64,000 nt of DNA from Clostridia bacterium (GTDB taxonomy: Bacteria; Bacillota; Clostridia; Oscillospirales; Acutalibacteraceae): contig JAFQHU010000018.1 of the NCBI GenBank assembly GCA_017397845.1, positions 1-64,000 on the forward strand. The letters run 5' to 3'. The notes below the pieces were generated by a model, which saw nothing but the letters and a program-made list of their open reading frames with translations, was not told where the DNA came from and ran no database searches. This document shows, piece after piece, positions 15,894-23,783 of the stretch (position 1 is its first letter; each line of letters begins with the position of its first letter). The position numbers and the translations under genes were made by a program.

Positions 15894-18800
15894 TTAATAG
15901 TGAGCTACACCACAACCGCAGGTTTTATTCATGCCGAACAACTTATAGAAGAATCTAAGAATCTTCCAGATAAAGCCCATAAAACCTGACTTGTGGCAGT
16001 TGCAGGAACAGTTGTCAACCTTGCTTTCCCCACAGTTCTTACAGTCATCACCGTTATAATCGTGACCCGTTGCAGCTTTTTTATCGCCGTTATAGCTGTG
16101 ACCGCACTCACACATATAAGTGGTATAACCTTCGGATTCACAAGTAGGTTCAACAACAGTAAGAACAAAATATGAATGTTCTTCAGTTTGAGCTATTGTT
16201 TCCTGATATGCATCGCCGCAAACAGAACATGTATAAGTTCTGATACCTTTAATAAGGTGTGTTGCAGGTCTTGTTACAGTTGAAGTGTAACTGTGTGCTT
16301 TTGTTCCCACATAATTGCTTTTATAAGTGTGGCCACATTCACAGGTATAGGTTGTATAGCCTTGTGTTGTGCAGGTGGGAGCTGTTACTTTCTCACTGTA
16401 AGAGTGAGGAATTACTGCTACAGGTTCGATATAGCTATAGCCACATTCGCAAGTGTGGGTTATTTCACCTTCTTCTTTGTGGGTTGCTTGCTTTGTTACT
16501 TCTGAAGTGTAGGTGTGACCATCGAGCTTTGCAATAGCTTCGGTATAGGTATCACCGCATTCACAAGTAAAGGTTTTAACACCCACAGTAAGATGTGTTG
16601 CAAATGTTGTGATTTCTGATGTGTACTCGTGTTCGAGTTTATCCGTGTAATCATCAACATAGCTGTCACCGCATTCGCAAGTGTAGGTTGTATAACCCTG
16701 CGATGTACATGAAGGTGCAGTTACAGCTGTTTTGTAAGAATGAGGAATTTTTTCAACATCTTCAGAATAAATATGACCGCACTCACAGGTATAAACCTTA
16801 GTACCTGTTTCATTGTGGGTAGGTTCTTTGACGATTTCTGTTACATAATTATGCTTTTCAAGCTTTGATATAGGCTGAGTATAGTCATAGCCGCAAAGGC
16901 AATAAATCTTTTCAAGTCCTTCTGTTAAATGGGTTGCCGGAACAAGGGTTTCTGATATGTAATCGTGCTGATTATCGGCACTTATCATACAGTACAAATA
17001 ATGGATTGTTGCTTTACTCGTCAGTGCGATGTTGTTTTTTCTTATGCTTTTCCACTGCTCCTGCGTGCCGCTGTAATACACATCCGTAAGAAGCGAACAG
17101 TCGTTGAAAGCATATTTGTCAATACTTGTCACACTGTCAGGTATGGTTATATATGAAAGGTTTTCACACCTATTAAATGCACTTTTTCTGATTTCCGTTA
17201 CACCGTCAGGTATAATTACACTTCTGAGATTTACACAGTCTTCAAAAAGTCTGTATCCGATAGTTGTTACACCTTTCTTTATTACCACACTTGTAAGATA
17301 TTCATTCAATGCAAAGGCCGCTTCGCCGAAATCTGTCACACCTGCCCCTATTACTGCACTTGAAAGATTGTCACAAGAGCTAAAAGCCCGCCCTCCAACA
17401 GATTTAACACTGTCCGGTATAGTTATACTTACGAGACTGTCACAATCTGAAAAAGCCGAGGAACCGATAGTTTCAACACTATCCGGTATAGTTATTTCTC
17501 GCAGGTTTGTACAATTTAGGAACGCATAGGTTTCTATACCGGTCAAGCTATCAGGCAGAACTACATTCACAAGGTTATCGCAGCAATTAAAAGCACCTTT
17601 ACCAATAACCTTTACATTTTCGGGCACAGTATAGGAAGTGGCAGGGTTACCCGAAGGATATCTTAAAAGAACAGTTTTATCCTTGCTGTAAAGAAAACCG
17701 TTGCCGTCGCTGAAGTAAGCTGTGTTGCTTTCATCTGCCGATATACTTGTAATGGGGCAACCAAAAAAAACATATTTGCCTATATCGGCAGTACAGTTTC
17801 CTAAATCTATGCTTTCAAGTGATCTGCTATAGTAAAAAGCACCGAAACCGATGGAAGTTACACTATCAGGTATAGTTACACTTATCAATGAATCACACTG
17901 TGAAAAAGCACGTTCACCGATAGTTGTTACACTGTCAGGTATGGTTAAACTTGTAATTTCACAACAACTGAAAGCTCTGACACCAATTTCTGTTATACTG
18001 TTTCCTAATGAAAGATTTGTAATATTATAGCACTCATTAAAAGCATCCTCAGGGATAACTGTCACTCCGTTACCTATTACAACGTCAGTGAGCTTTGAGC
18101 ACCCACTAAAAGCATTCTCACCAATAGCTGTTACGCTGTCCGGTATTGTTATGCTTTTAAGACTTTTACAGTAGGCAAAAGTAAACATACCTATTTCTTC
18201 CACACGGTTTCCTATGGTAACATTTTTGAGAGCATCACAATTAGTAAACGCAGAGCCTCCGAGCGTTGTTACACTATCCGGTATGGTTATACTTTCCAGA
18301 TTGTCACAACCATAAAATGCGCTGTGGCCTATCGTTATCACACTTTCGGGTATAGTTACATCTTCAAGCAATTTGCAGAAAAAAAAGGCATATTCGTTGA
18401 TATCAGTCACACCGTCAAGCATAATTATATTTGTAAGATTGCTGTATGCAAAAGCCCCAACTCCGATAGCAGTTACGTCTGACGGAACAGTATATGTACC
18501 GCTTTTGCCGGCAGGATACTTAACAAGAACAGTTTTATCTTTATTAAACAAAACACCTTCACTGTCGCTTGAATAAGCGGTGTTGGTTTCACTTGCTGTT
18601 ATGCTTACAAGACTTGTGCAGTCGCAAAAAGCACTATCTCCGATGGACGCTGTGCAATTTCCAAAGTCAACAGCTGTAAGTGCAGAACAATAACCAAATG
18701 CATTTGTGCCGATATCAGTTACACTGTCAGGTATAGATACACTTGTTATATTTTCGCAATAAATAAAAGCATTGTAGCGTATAGCAGTTACAGGATACCC

Positions 18801-19034
18801 ACCTAAATTATCGGGAATTATTACATCACCACTGATTGTTGTGTCCGCTTTGGTGATTATTGCCCCGCCATTTTCTACACTGTAGGTATAATACCCCTCG
18901 GTCAACGCACTAACCTTCATTCCGAAGTTAAGCCAGCTCCAATCTAAGCCAACAAAACCCTGCAGTGGTGCGGCAGTAAAGCATATTACTACGATAAGAA
19001 GTGTACACAGGATTTTTTTGAATGTATTTTTCAT
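15894..19034 (-). CDS. BspA-like leucine-rich repeat protein with Cys/His repeats (LRR2)
   Basis: A 1046-residue secreted protein with a signal peptide (KILCTLLIVVICFTAAPLQG). It opens with the module YYTYSVENGGAIITKAD...GGYPVTAI and then has about twenty LRR_5 repeats closed by an end-cap (YYSGTQEQWKSI). Next come eight repeats of about 40 residues, each with H-x-Y at the start and CxCG in the middle (for example YTCECGHTY). It ends with a Cys-rich tail (CNCHKSGFMGFIWK...CGCGVAHY) that LRR3 also carries. The role is probably surface or matrix binding. It is divergent from XRE2, with operators on both sides of its promoter and a leader of about 220 bases. RBS GAAAGGAAAC. Confidence 0.85.
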   Translation of the reverse strand: MKNTFKKILCTLLIVVICFTAAPLQGFVGLDWSWLNFGMKVSALTEGYYTYSVENGGAIITKADTTISGDVIIPDNLGGYPVTAIRYNAFIYCENITSVSIPDSVTDIGTNAFGYCSALTAVDFGNCTASIGDSAFCDCTSLVSITASETNTAYSSDSEGVLFNKDKTVLVKYPAGKSGTYTVPSDVTAIGVGAFAYSNLTNIIMLDGVTDINEYAFFFCKLLEDVTIPESVITIGHSAFYGCDNLESITIPDSVTTLGGSAFTNCDALKNVTIGNRVEEIGMFTFAYCKSLKSITIPDSVTAIGENAFSGCSKLTDVVIGNGVTVIPEDAFNECYNITNLSLGNSITEIGVRAFSCCEITSLTIPDSVTTIGERAFSQCDSLISVTIPDSVTSIGFGAFYYSRSLESIDLGNCTADIGKYVFFGCPITSISADESNTAYFSDGNGFLYSKDKTVLLRYPSGNPATSYTVPENVKVIGKGAFNCCDNLVNVVLPDSLTGIETYAFLNCTNLREITIPDSVETIGSSAFSDCDSLVSITIPDSVKSVGGRAFSSCDNLSSAVIGAGVTDFGEAAFALNEYLTSVVIKKGVTTIGYRLFEDCVNLRSVIIPDGVTEIRKSAFNRCENLSYITIPDSVTSIDKYAFNDCSLLTDVYYSGTQEQWKSIRKNNIALTSKATIHYLYCMISADNQHDYISETLVPATHLTEGLEKIYCLCGYDYTQPISKLEKHNYVTEIVKEPTHNETGTKVYTCECGHIYSEDVEKIPHSYKTAVTAPSCTSQGYTTYTCECGDSYVDDYTDKLEHEYTSEITTFATHLTVGVKTFTCECGDTYTEAIAKLDGHTYTSEVTKQATHKEEGEITHTCECGYSYIEPVAVIPHSYSEKVTAPTCTTQGYTTYTCECGHTYKSNYVGTKAHSYTSTVTRPATHLIKGIRTYTCSVCGDAYQETIAQTEEHSYFVLTVVEPTCESEGYTTYMCECGHSYNGDKKAATGHDYNGDDCKNCGESKVDNCSCNCHKSGFMGFIWKILRFFYKLFGMNKTCGCGVAHY

Positions 19035-19258
19035 TTTTCTCAGTTTCCTTTCTTTTTTCTGTGATTTTTTATCTTTGGGAATTCATCATAGTTTTTCCTG
19101 AGCATCTTGTTCAGCATCTGAAAATTTATCTCTGAACAGTTTAGTTATATACATCTGCGATAATTTTCTTTTTTTCAGAAGCCTCTTTTGTACCAATATA
19201 TCCTTCGATTTTATCACCTCGCTTTTGTTTTTAAGTCAGTAGGAACTATTCTTCCTAA
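19035..19258 (-). other. Long 5' leader of LRR2
   Basis: About 220 bases separate the predicted transcription start from the LRR2 ATG, much longer than in the other two cassettes. On the minus strand one frame reads KRGDKIEGYIGTKEASEKKK and then stops. It resembles the start of small HTH proteins but lacks an initiation codon. A second frame opens with GTG and runs 44 codons. Either may be decay debris or a leader peptide. Confidence 0.3.
19240..19257. promoter_or_regulatory. Operator 1 of the XRE2/LRR2 pair
   Basis: TAGGAACTATTCTTCCTA has perfect 6-bp arms TAGGAA/TTCCTA and a 6-bp centre. It lies directly downstream of the LRR2 -10, over the transcription start. Confidence 0.7.
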
Positions 19259-19287
19259 ATTATACACCTATAAAACCTATTTGTCAA
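19259..19287 (-). promoter_or_regulatory. Promoter of LRR2
   Basis: Minus-strand consensus -35 TTGACA (19282-19287), 17-bp spacer, consensus -10 TATAAT (19259-19264). It lies between the two TAGGAA operators. Confidence 0.8.
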
Positions 19288-19293
19288 CAATAA

Positions 19294-19311
19294 TAGGAAG
19301 TATAATTCCTA
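19294..19311. promoter_or_regulatory. Operator 2 of the XRE2/LRR2 pair
   Basis: TAGGAAGTATAATTCCTA has the same arms and 6-bp centre as operator 1. It contains the probable -10 TATAAT of XRE2 (19301-19306) and lies just upstream of the LRR2 -35, so one protein could repress both genes. Confidence 0.7.
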
Positions 19312-19337
19312 TATGAACACAATTAGGAGGAAGAATA

Positions 19338-19664
19338 ATGCTTGTTTTTGATTTTAAGGTGATTGGTAATAAACTATATGAAATCAGAGCAAAAAAGCTT
19401 ATGAGCAGAGCTGAAGTTGCGGAAAAAGCAAATTTATCCGAACGTACTTATGCTGATATTGAAAGAGGTTCTGTTAATATGAGGGTGGAAACCATTCTGA
19501 AAATATGCAGTGCTCTGAGCATTACTCCAAATGATATTTTTGTGTTGAAAGAGGACAGGATTGTAACCGAAAAAGATATAATAAATATAATCGAAAAATG
19601 CTCCCCGAAAGAAAAAGAAACAGCATTAAATCTTCTTGAAGTATATCTCCAATCCTTGATATGA
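19338..19664 (+). CDS. XRE-family transcriptional regulator (XRE2), divergent to LRR2
   Basis: 108 residues. The N-terminal HTH_3 domain runs VIGNKLYEIRAKKLMSRAEVAEKANLS with recognition region LSERTYADIERG. A short C-terminal helix (SPKEKETALNLLEVYLQSL) is probably for dimerisation. A strong RBS AGGAGGAAG precedes the ATG. It is only distantly like XRE1 and XRE3, which share the start RIRDLRED. It likely binds the two TAGGAA/TTCCTA palindromes and represses itself and LRR2. Confidence 0.85.
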   Translation: MLVFDFKVIGNKLYEIRAKKLMSRAEVAEKANLSERTYADIERGSVNMRVETILKICSALSITPNDIFVLKEDRIVTEKDIINIIEKCSPKEKETALNLLEVYLQSLI

Positions 19665-19693
19665 TAATAAGATTAACGCTATATATAAAAAAA

Positions 19694-19740
19694 TAGACAC
19701 ATCACCCTTGAAAACTCAAAAATGATGTGTCTAAGTTTTT
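19694..19740. terminator. Terminator between XRE2 and the GGGtGRT gene
   Basis: TAGACACATCA / TGATGTGTCTA stem (19694-19704 and 19723-19733) with an 18-base loop. T-rich tracts follow on both strands, so it can serve both convergent genes. Confidence 0.7.
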
Positions 19741-19822
19741 ATTAATTTAATTTCACATGACGAGATTTTTCAAGAACTTATAAAGTCTTAAAAAGTCTCA
19801 CAAAGCCTTGCAAATAAAGGAA

Positions 19823-20821
19823 TTACTTACTAGCCTCTTCAATAGCAACTGCACATGCAACAGTCATACCAACCATGGGGTTGTTACCTGCGCCGATAAG
19901 GCCCATCATTTCAACGTGAGCGGGAACTGATGAGGAACCTGCAAACTGAGCGTCGGAGTGCATTCTGCCCATTGTGTCTGTCATACCGTAGGAAGCAGGG
20001 CCTGCTGCCATATTATCGGGATGAAGTGTACGGCCTGTACCGCCGCCGGAAGCAACTGAGAAGTAGCTTACGCCGTTTTCAACGCACCACTTTTTGTAGG
20101 TACCTGCAACGGGATGCTGGAAGCGTGTGGGGTTGGTGGAGTTACCGGTGATGGAAACACCAACGTTTTCTTTTCTCATGATAGCAACGCCTTCGGGAAC
20201 ATTGTCAGCGCCGTAGCAGCGAACCTTTGCTCTGTCACCGTCGGAATATGCAGTTTCATTTACAACCTTAACAGTTTCTGTGTAGGGGTCAAATTCAGTC
20301 TGAACATAGGTGAAGCCGTTGATTCTGGAAATGATCATAGCTGCATCCTTGCCGAGACCGTTGAGGATAACGCGGAGAGGCTGAACTCTTACCTTGTTAG
20401 CGTTAAGAGCGATTTTGATAGCACCCTCTGCAGCTGCAAAGGATTCGTGACCGGCGAGGAAGCAGAAGCATTCTGTTTCTTCGGAAAGGAGCATTTTGCC
20501 GAGATTACCGTGGCCAAGACCAACCTGACGGTTGTCAGCAACTGAACCGGGGATACAGAAAGCCTGAAGACCTTCACCGATAGCGGCAGCAGCGTCAGCA
20601 GCCTTTGTGCAGCCCTTTTTGATTGCGATAGCGCAGCCAACTGTGTAAGCCCACTTAGCATTTTCAAATGCGATGGGCTGAGTTTCTTCTACGATTTTGT
20701 AGGGGTTGATGCCCTTTGCATCGCAGATTTCTTTACATTCTTCGATGGAAGAAATGCCGTATTCTTTTAAAACAGCGAGAATTTTAGCTTCTCTTCTTGC
20801 ATAACTTTCAAATAATGCCAT
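19823..20821 (-). CDS. GGGtGRT family protein (conserved, function unknown)
   Basis: 332 residues. It belongs to the family named after its signature, seen here as GGGTGRT at residues 259-265 (VASGGGTGRTLHPDN). It carries many Cys (for example C63, C71, C89, C118, C120, C202, C246), which would fit metal or Fe-S chemistry, but no function is established. It lies 14 bases after a NifU-like scaffold gene, a pairing that recurs in anaerobes from what I know of the family, so a metallocluster role is plausible inference. RBS AAGGAGG. A decayed copy of its last codons lies at 15797-15847. Confidence 0.82.
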   Translation of the reverse strand: MALFESYARREAKILAVLKEYGISSIEECKEICDAKGINPYKIVEETQPIAFENAKWAYTVGCAIAIKKGCTKAADAAAAIGEGLQAFCIPGSVADNRQVGLGHGNLGKMLLSEETECFCFLAGHESFAAAEGAIKIALNANKVRVQPLRVILNGLGKDAAMIISRINGFTYVQTEFDPYTETVKVVNETAYSDGDRAKVRCYGADNVPEGVAIMRKENVGVSITGNSTNPTRFQHPVAGTYKKWCVENGVSYFSVASGGGTGRTLHPDNMAAGPASYGMTDTMGRMHSDAQFAGSSSVPAHVEMMGLIGAGNNPMVGMTVACAVAIEEASK

Positions 20822-20835
20822 ATCCGTTTACCTCC

Positions 20836-21528
20836 TTATTCTTCACGGGGATCGATATACTTAGCGGCATCAGCGAATCTGCCGTAAGTGCCCATAGCCT
20901 TTTTATAAGCCTCGTTGGGTTCCATACCCTTTTTGATGAAATCTGTCATCTTTCCGAGGGAAACGAATTCGTAACCGATAACCTGGTCATCAGCGTCAAG
21001 AGCCATTCTTGTAACATAGCCTTCTGCCATTTCGAGATAACGTACGCCCTTAACCTTTGTACCGTACATGGTACCAATCTGTGAACGAAGGCCTTTACCG
21101 AGGTCTTCGAGACCTGCGCCTACTGAAAGACCGTCTTCGGAGAAAGCGGACTGGCTTCTGCCGTATACGATCTGAAGGAAGAGTTCACGCATAGCGGTGT
21201 TGATAGCATCACAAACAAGGTCTGTATTGAGTGCTTCGAGGATTGTTTTGCCGGGAAGAATTTCACTTGCCATAGCGGCGGAGTGAGTCATGCCTGAGCA
21301 ACCGATGGTTTCAACAAGTGCTTCCTCGATGATGCCCTCTTTGATATTGAGAGAGAGCTTACATGTGCCCTGCTGAGGAGCACACCAACCGATACCGTGT
21401 GTGAAACCTGAAATGTCTTTGATTTCGTAAGCCTTTACCCATTTGCCTTCTTCGGGAATGGGAGCAGGTCCGTGGTGAGGTCCTTTTGCGACCTTACACA
21501 TTTTTTCAACTTCATGTGTGTAATTCAT
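20836..21528 (-). CDS. NifU-like Fe-S cluster assembly scaffold protein
   Basis: 230 residues with a NifU/IscU N-terminal-type core. Conserved Cys appear in GWCAPQQGTC, ETIGCSGMTHS and LVCDAIN, with the family Ser/Met-rich helix AAMASEILPGKT. It probably assembles or transfers an Fe-S cluster, perhaps for the GGGtGRT protein encoded next. I chose the ATG at 21528, 11 bases after GGAAGGAG; an upstream in-frame TTG at 21537 is too close to that site. Promoter at 21580-21608. It is the first gene of a two-gene operon. Confidence 0.78.
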   Translation of the reverse strand: MNYTHEVEKMCKVAKGPHHGPAPIPEEGKWVKAYEIKDISGFTHGIGWCAPQQGTCKLSLNIKEGIIEEALVETIGCSGMTHSAAMASEILPGKTILEALNTDLVCDAINTAMRELFLQIVYGRSQSAFSEDGLSVGAGLEDLGKGLRSQIGTMYGTKVKGVRYLEMAEGYVTRMALDADDQVIGYEFVSLGKMTDFIKKGMEPNEAYKKAMGTYGRFADAAKYIDPREE

Positions 21529-21579
21529 GATGAACAAATCTCCTTCCGGAATTTTATTGGTTTTAGTTTACCAAAGATA

Positions 21580-21608
21580 ATAATAACAAAATTTTTCTTA
21601 TCTTTCAA
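21580..21608 (-). promoter_or_regulatory. Promoter of the NifU-like/GGGtGRT operon
   Basis: Minus-strand -35 TTGAAA (21603-21608), 17-bp spacer, -10 TATTAT (21580-21585). Confidence 0.6.
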
Positions 21609-21651
21609 TAGTCAAAAGCAAAAATATTTCAAGTTATTTCGCAAAAAACTG

Positions 21652-22020
21652 TTATTTTTTCACTACATCAAAACCGAAGGGTGCCAGAGCGAGCTTTGCC
21701 ATCTTGAAATACTGTTTGCCGAAGGGTATACCGATAATGGTTGCGCAAAAGATAAGACCTATGCAAAGGTTTTCAAATGCCATTACCGCACCTGTGGAAA
21801 CGATCCAGATAATATTCGCAATTGTACTGAACACACCGCCGTCATTATCTCTGACTTCCTTATCAAAGGGCATAAAGGAAAGTCTTGCGAATTTGAAGCA
21901 CTGCTTGCCGAGGGGGATACCGATAATCGTACAGCACCAAAGTACACCGTAAAGGCACCATATTGCCGCAGTAATTGCTCCGCCGAAAATAACCCAGATA
22001 AGATTTCCTATTGCTTTCAT
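21652..22020 (-). CDS. YccF domain membrane protein
   Basis: 122 residues with two tandem copies of the YccF (DUF307) unit: NLIWVIFGG...TIIGIPLGKQCFKFARLSFMPF, then NIIWIVSTGAV...TIIGIPFGKQYFKMAKLALAPF. Four hydrophobic segments make it an inner-membrane protein of unknown function. RBS AAAGGAGATG. It stands alone. Confidence 0.85.
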   Translation of the reverse strand: MKAIGNLIWVIFGGAITAAIWCLYGVLWCCTIIGIPLGKQCFKFARLSFMPFDKEVRDNDGGVFSTIANIIWIVSTGAVMAFENLCIGLIFCATIIGIPFGKQYFKMAKLALAPFGFDVVKK

Positions 22021-22085
22021 ATTTTTTCATCTCCTTTATATTGTTGTACATCTATCATACATCATAATCATAAAAAAACAAATAA

Positions 22086-22126
22086 CAGAAAGTGAAAAAA
22101 AGGACATCTGATTTTCTCACTTTCTG
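22086..22126. repeat. Inverted repeat upstream of the YccF gene
   Basis: CAGAAAGTGA / TCACTTTCTG, perfect 10-bp arms around 21 bases whose edges (AAAA/TTTT) can extend the stem. It could be a terminator or an operator. Confidence 0.45.
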
Positions 22127-22199
22127 CAGATTCGTTAATTATAGAGCTCTGTGAAATTTAATCCGTCACCTTAGACACAGCGAAAGATCTTTTAATATG

Positions 22200-22439
22200 T
22201 CAATCAGTATCAATCACGTCCCCTGATTGACTTGAGCACTTGTAAAAATTTTTTATTTTGAAACACTCTATTTCTTCTTGGGTAATTTCTTCCATTTTTC
22301 TTCCTTTTTTCATTTCCGATAACATATATCTACCTAAAGGAAGAAGCACATACTCCTCTTTATAAGGTGTATCCCCTCGACAATATAAGCCATTAGCAAT
22401 ATCATCTAATTTATTAAATTCTTTGTTATTCATATTCAT
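22200..22439 (-). CDS. Small hypothetical protein, possibly a remnant
   Basis: 79 residues, not recognised, with a run YVLLPLGRYMLSEMKKGRKMEEITQEE and no obvious motif. There is no ribosome binding site, but its ATG overlaps by 4 bases the TGA of an upstream fragment (22436-22499, ending DMPIKEHRMIV), as in translationally coupled pairs. It is AT-richer than its neighbours. It may be what is left of a two-gene unit cut at the alkaline phosphatase stop codon. Confidence 0.4.
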   Translation of the reverse strand: MNMNNKEFNKLDDIANGLYCRGDTPYKEEYVLLPLGRYMLSEMKKGRKMEEITQEEIECFKIKNFYKCSSQSGDVIDTD

Positions 22440-22499
22440 ACAATCATGCGGTGTTCTTTGATTGGCATGTCCTTACCGTCCCCCAGCTTGGGTTTTATT
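22436..22499 (-). pseudogene. C-terminal fragment of an unidentified gene
   Basis: An open minus-strand frame reading NKIKPKLGDGKDMPIKEHR ends in TGA overlapping the ATG of the 79-residue ORF. It has no start and abuts the alkaline phosphatase stop. It looks coding in composition but its origin is unknown. Confidence 0.3.
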
Positions 22500-23618
22500 T
22501 TATTTAACTGCGGGGAACATATCCTCGCCGTAGCCGAATATTCTGGCTATCTGAACGGGAATCTGACGGTTTTCCACTTCACTGCCTGTAGTAAAGCCTG
22601 CATCCTCCGCCGAAACGAACACAGGAACATTGTCAAGATCATGACTGCCGCTTGTGAAGTAATATTCGTCCTTTTCGGCATTATACTTCATACCGCCTGT
22701 ACCGTGGTCAGCAGTTACAACAACAAGTGTTTCACCGTCTTTTTCGGCAAATGCGAGAGCGGCGGCTACAGCCTTGTCAAACTCTGCTGCAGAAAGAGTC
22801 ATGTTTTCCATATCGTTATCGTGGGCATGTTTGTCGATGCATGCACCCTCAACCATAAGGAAGAATCCGTCTTCATCAGCGGAAAGAAGGTCGATAGCCT
22901 TTTCGGTCATTTCTGCAATAGTAGGAGTGTCGTGTTCATTTTTTACATACTTAAGGTCGTCGAAATCGAACTGTGCGAAGGAACGGCTGCCCTCCTCCAA
23001 AGCCATCATATCTGTTTCAGAGTCGATATATGTCCAGCCGTTTTCTGCTGTGTTTTCCTCATTGATGCTTTCGCTTGCACCGCCCCAGATAAGATCAAAG
23101 CCTGTTTTGAGCTGATCTTTGCTGATATCCTTTTCCAAAGTTCTGGAAAGAGCGTGGGCAGAGAAGGCAGAGGGAGTGGCACCGCTTGTTTCGTCTGTGG
23201 TAACGATACCTGCTGCTTTGCCGTTTGCCTTGGCAAGCTCGGCAATGGTTACGGGAACATTATCAGACAGAGATGTGATAACAGGGTTAACGGGGAATAC
23301 AGCCAATGAATTCACCCATACTCTGATACCGCTGGAAAGAGCTGTACCGCCCGCGGCAGAATCTGTGTAGGGAAGAATAAAGGAATTGATGTCGCTGTTA
23401 GTTTTAACGGGCATCGTTTCCATGGCAAGCTTGACACCTCTGACAGCCTTGGTTGCTTCAAGGTTATTGAAGCTCATACCGTCACCAATCATAAGAATAA
23501 CATTTTTATACTTACCCTCGGTATAGTCATCACTCACATTACTGCTCAAGCCTACAAAGCCGTAAAGCATAAGCACAAAAGCAGTCATAATTGAAATTAA
23601 TTTTTTAATAATAATCAT
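22500..23618 (-). CDS. Secreted alkaline phosphatase
   Basis: 372 residues with an N-terminal signal segment (KKLISIMTAFVLMLYGFVGL). Metal-site motifs are VILMIGDGMSFNN (Asp ligand), the nucleophile serine in TDSAAGGTALSSG, VEGACIDKHAH and TADHGTGG, the standard order for alkaline phosphatase. It hydrolyses phosphomonoesters outside the membrane to release phosphate. It is shorter than the E. coli enzyme but within the range of compact family members. RBS GAAAGGAG and its own promoter (23652-23680); no Pho box was identified. Confidence 0.88.
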   Translation of the reverse strand: MIIIKKLISIMTAFVLMLYGFVGLSSNVSDDYTEGKYKNVILMIGDGMSFNNLEATKAVRGVKLAMETMPVKTNSDINSFILPYTDSAAGGTALSSGIRVWVNSLAVFPVNPVITSLSDNVPVTIAELAKANGKAAGIVTTDETSGATPSAFSAHALSRTLEKDISKDQLKTGFDLIWGGASESINEENTAENGWTYIDSETDMMALEEGSRSFAQFDFDDLKYVKNEHDTPTIAEMTEKAIDLLSADEDGFFLMVEGACIDKHAHDNDMENMTLSAAEFDKAVAAALAFAEKDGETLVVVTADHGTGGMKYNAEKDEYYFTSGSHDLDNVPVFVSAEDAGFTTGSEVENRQIPVQIARIFGYGEDMFPAVK

Positions 23619-23651
23619 ATTTTTACTCCTTTCAGGTTTAAAGATAGATAT

Positions 23652-23680
23652 ATTTTACCTTAATTCCTCTCTTTTTTCAA
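23652..23680 (-). promoter_or_regulatory. Promoter of the alkaline phosphatase gene
   Basis: Minus-strand -35 TTGAAA (23675-23680), 17-bp spacer, -10 TAAAAT (23652-23657). Confidence 0.6.
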
Positions 23681-23719
23681 TATTTATTGTACAGATATTA
23701 AATATTTTTTGTCCTTTCA

Positions 23720-23748
23720 TTGAAAAGTAAAATTTAATATGTTATCAT
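23720..23748 (+). promoter_or_regulatory. Promoter of the MFS/TVP38 operon
   Basis: -35 TTGAAA (23720-23725), 17-bp spacer, -10 TATCAT (23743-23748). Divergent from the phosphatase promoter. Confidence 0.55.
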
Positions 23749-23783
23749 AGCTTTTGAATTTTCGGAAATGGAGTAAGAAAAGC

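Noticed and set aside
16016..16970. Regular short repeats that might be CRISPR
   Set aside because: They encode in-frame HxY...CxCG protein repeats inside LRR2, with diverged copies and no spacer structure.
22446..23309. Long plus-strand open frame of 287 codons
   Set aside because: It lies antisense over the alkaline phosphatase, whose motifs, signal peptide and RBS are clear; the frame is Cys-rich shadow sequence.
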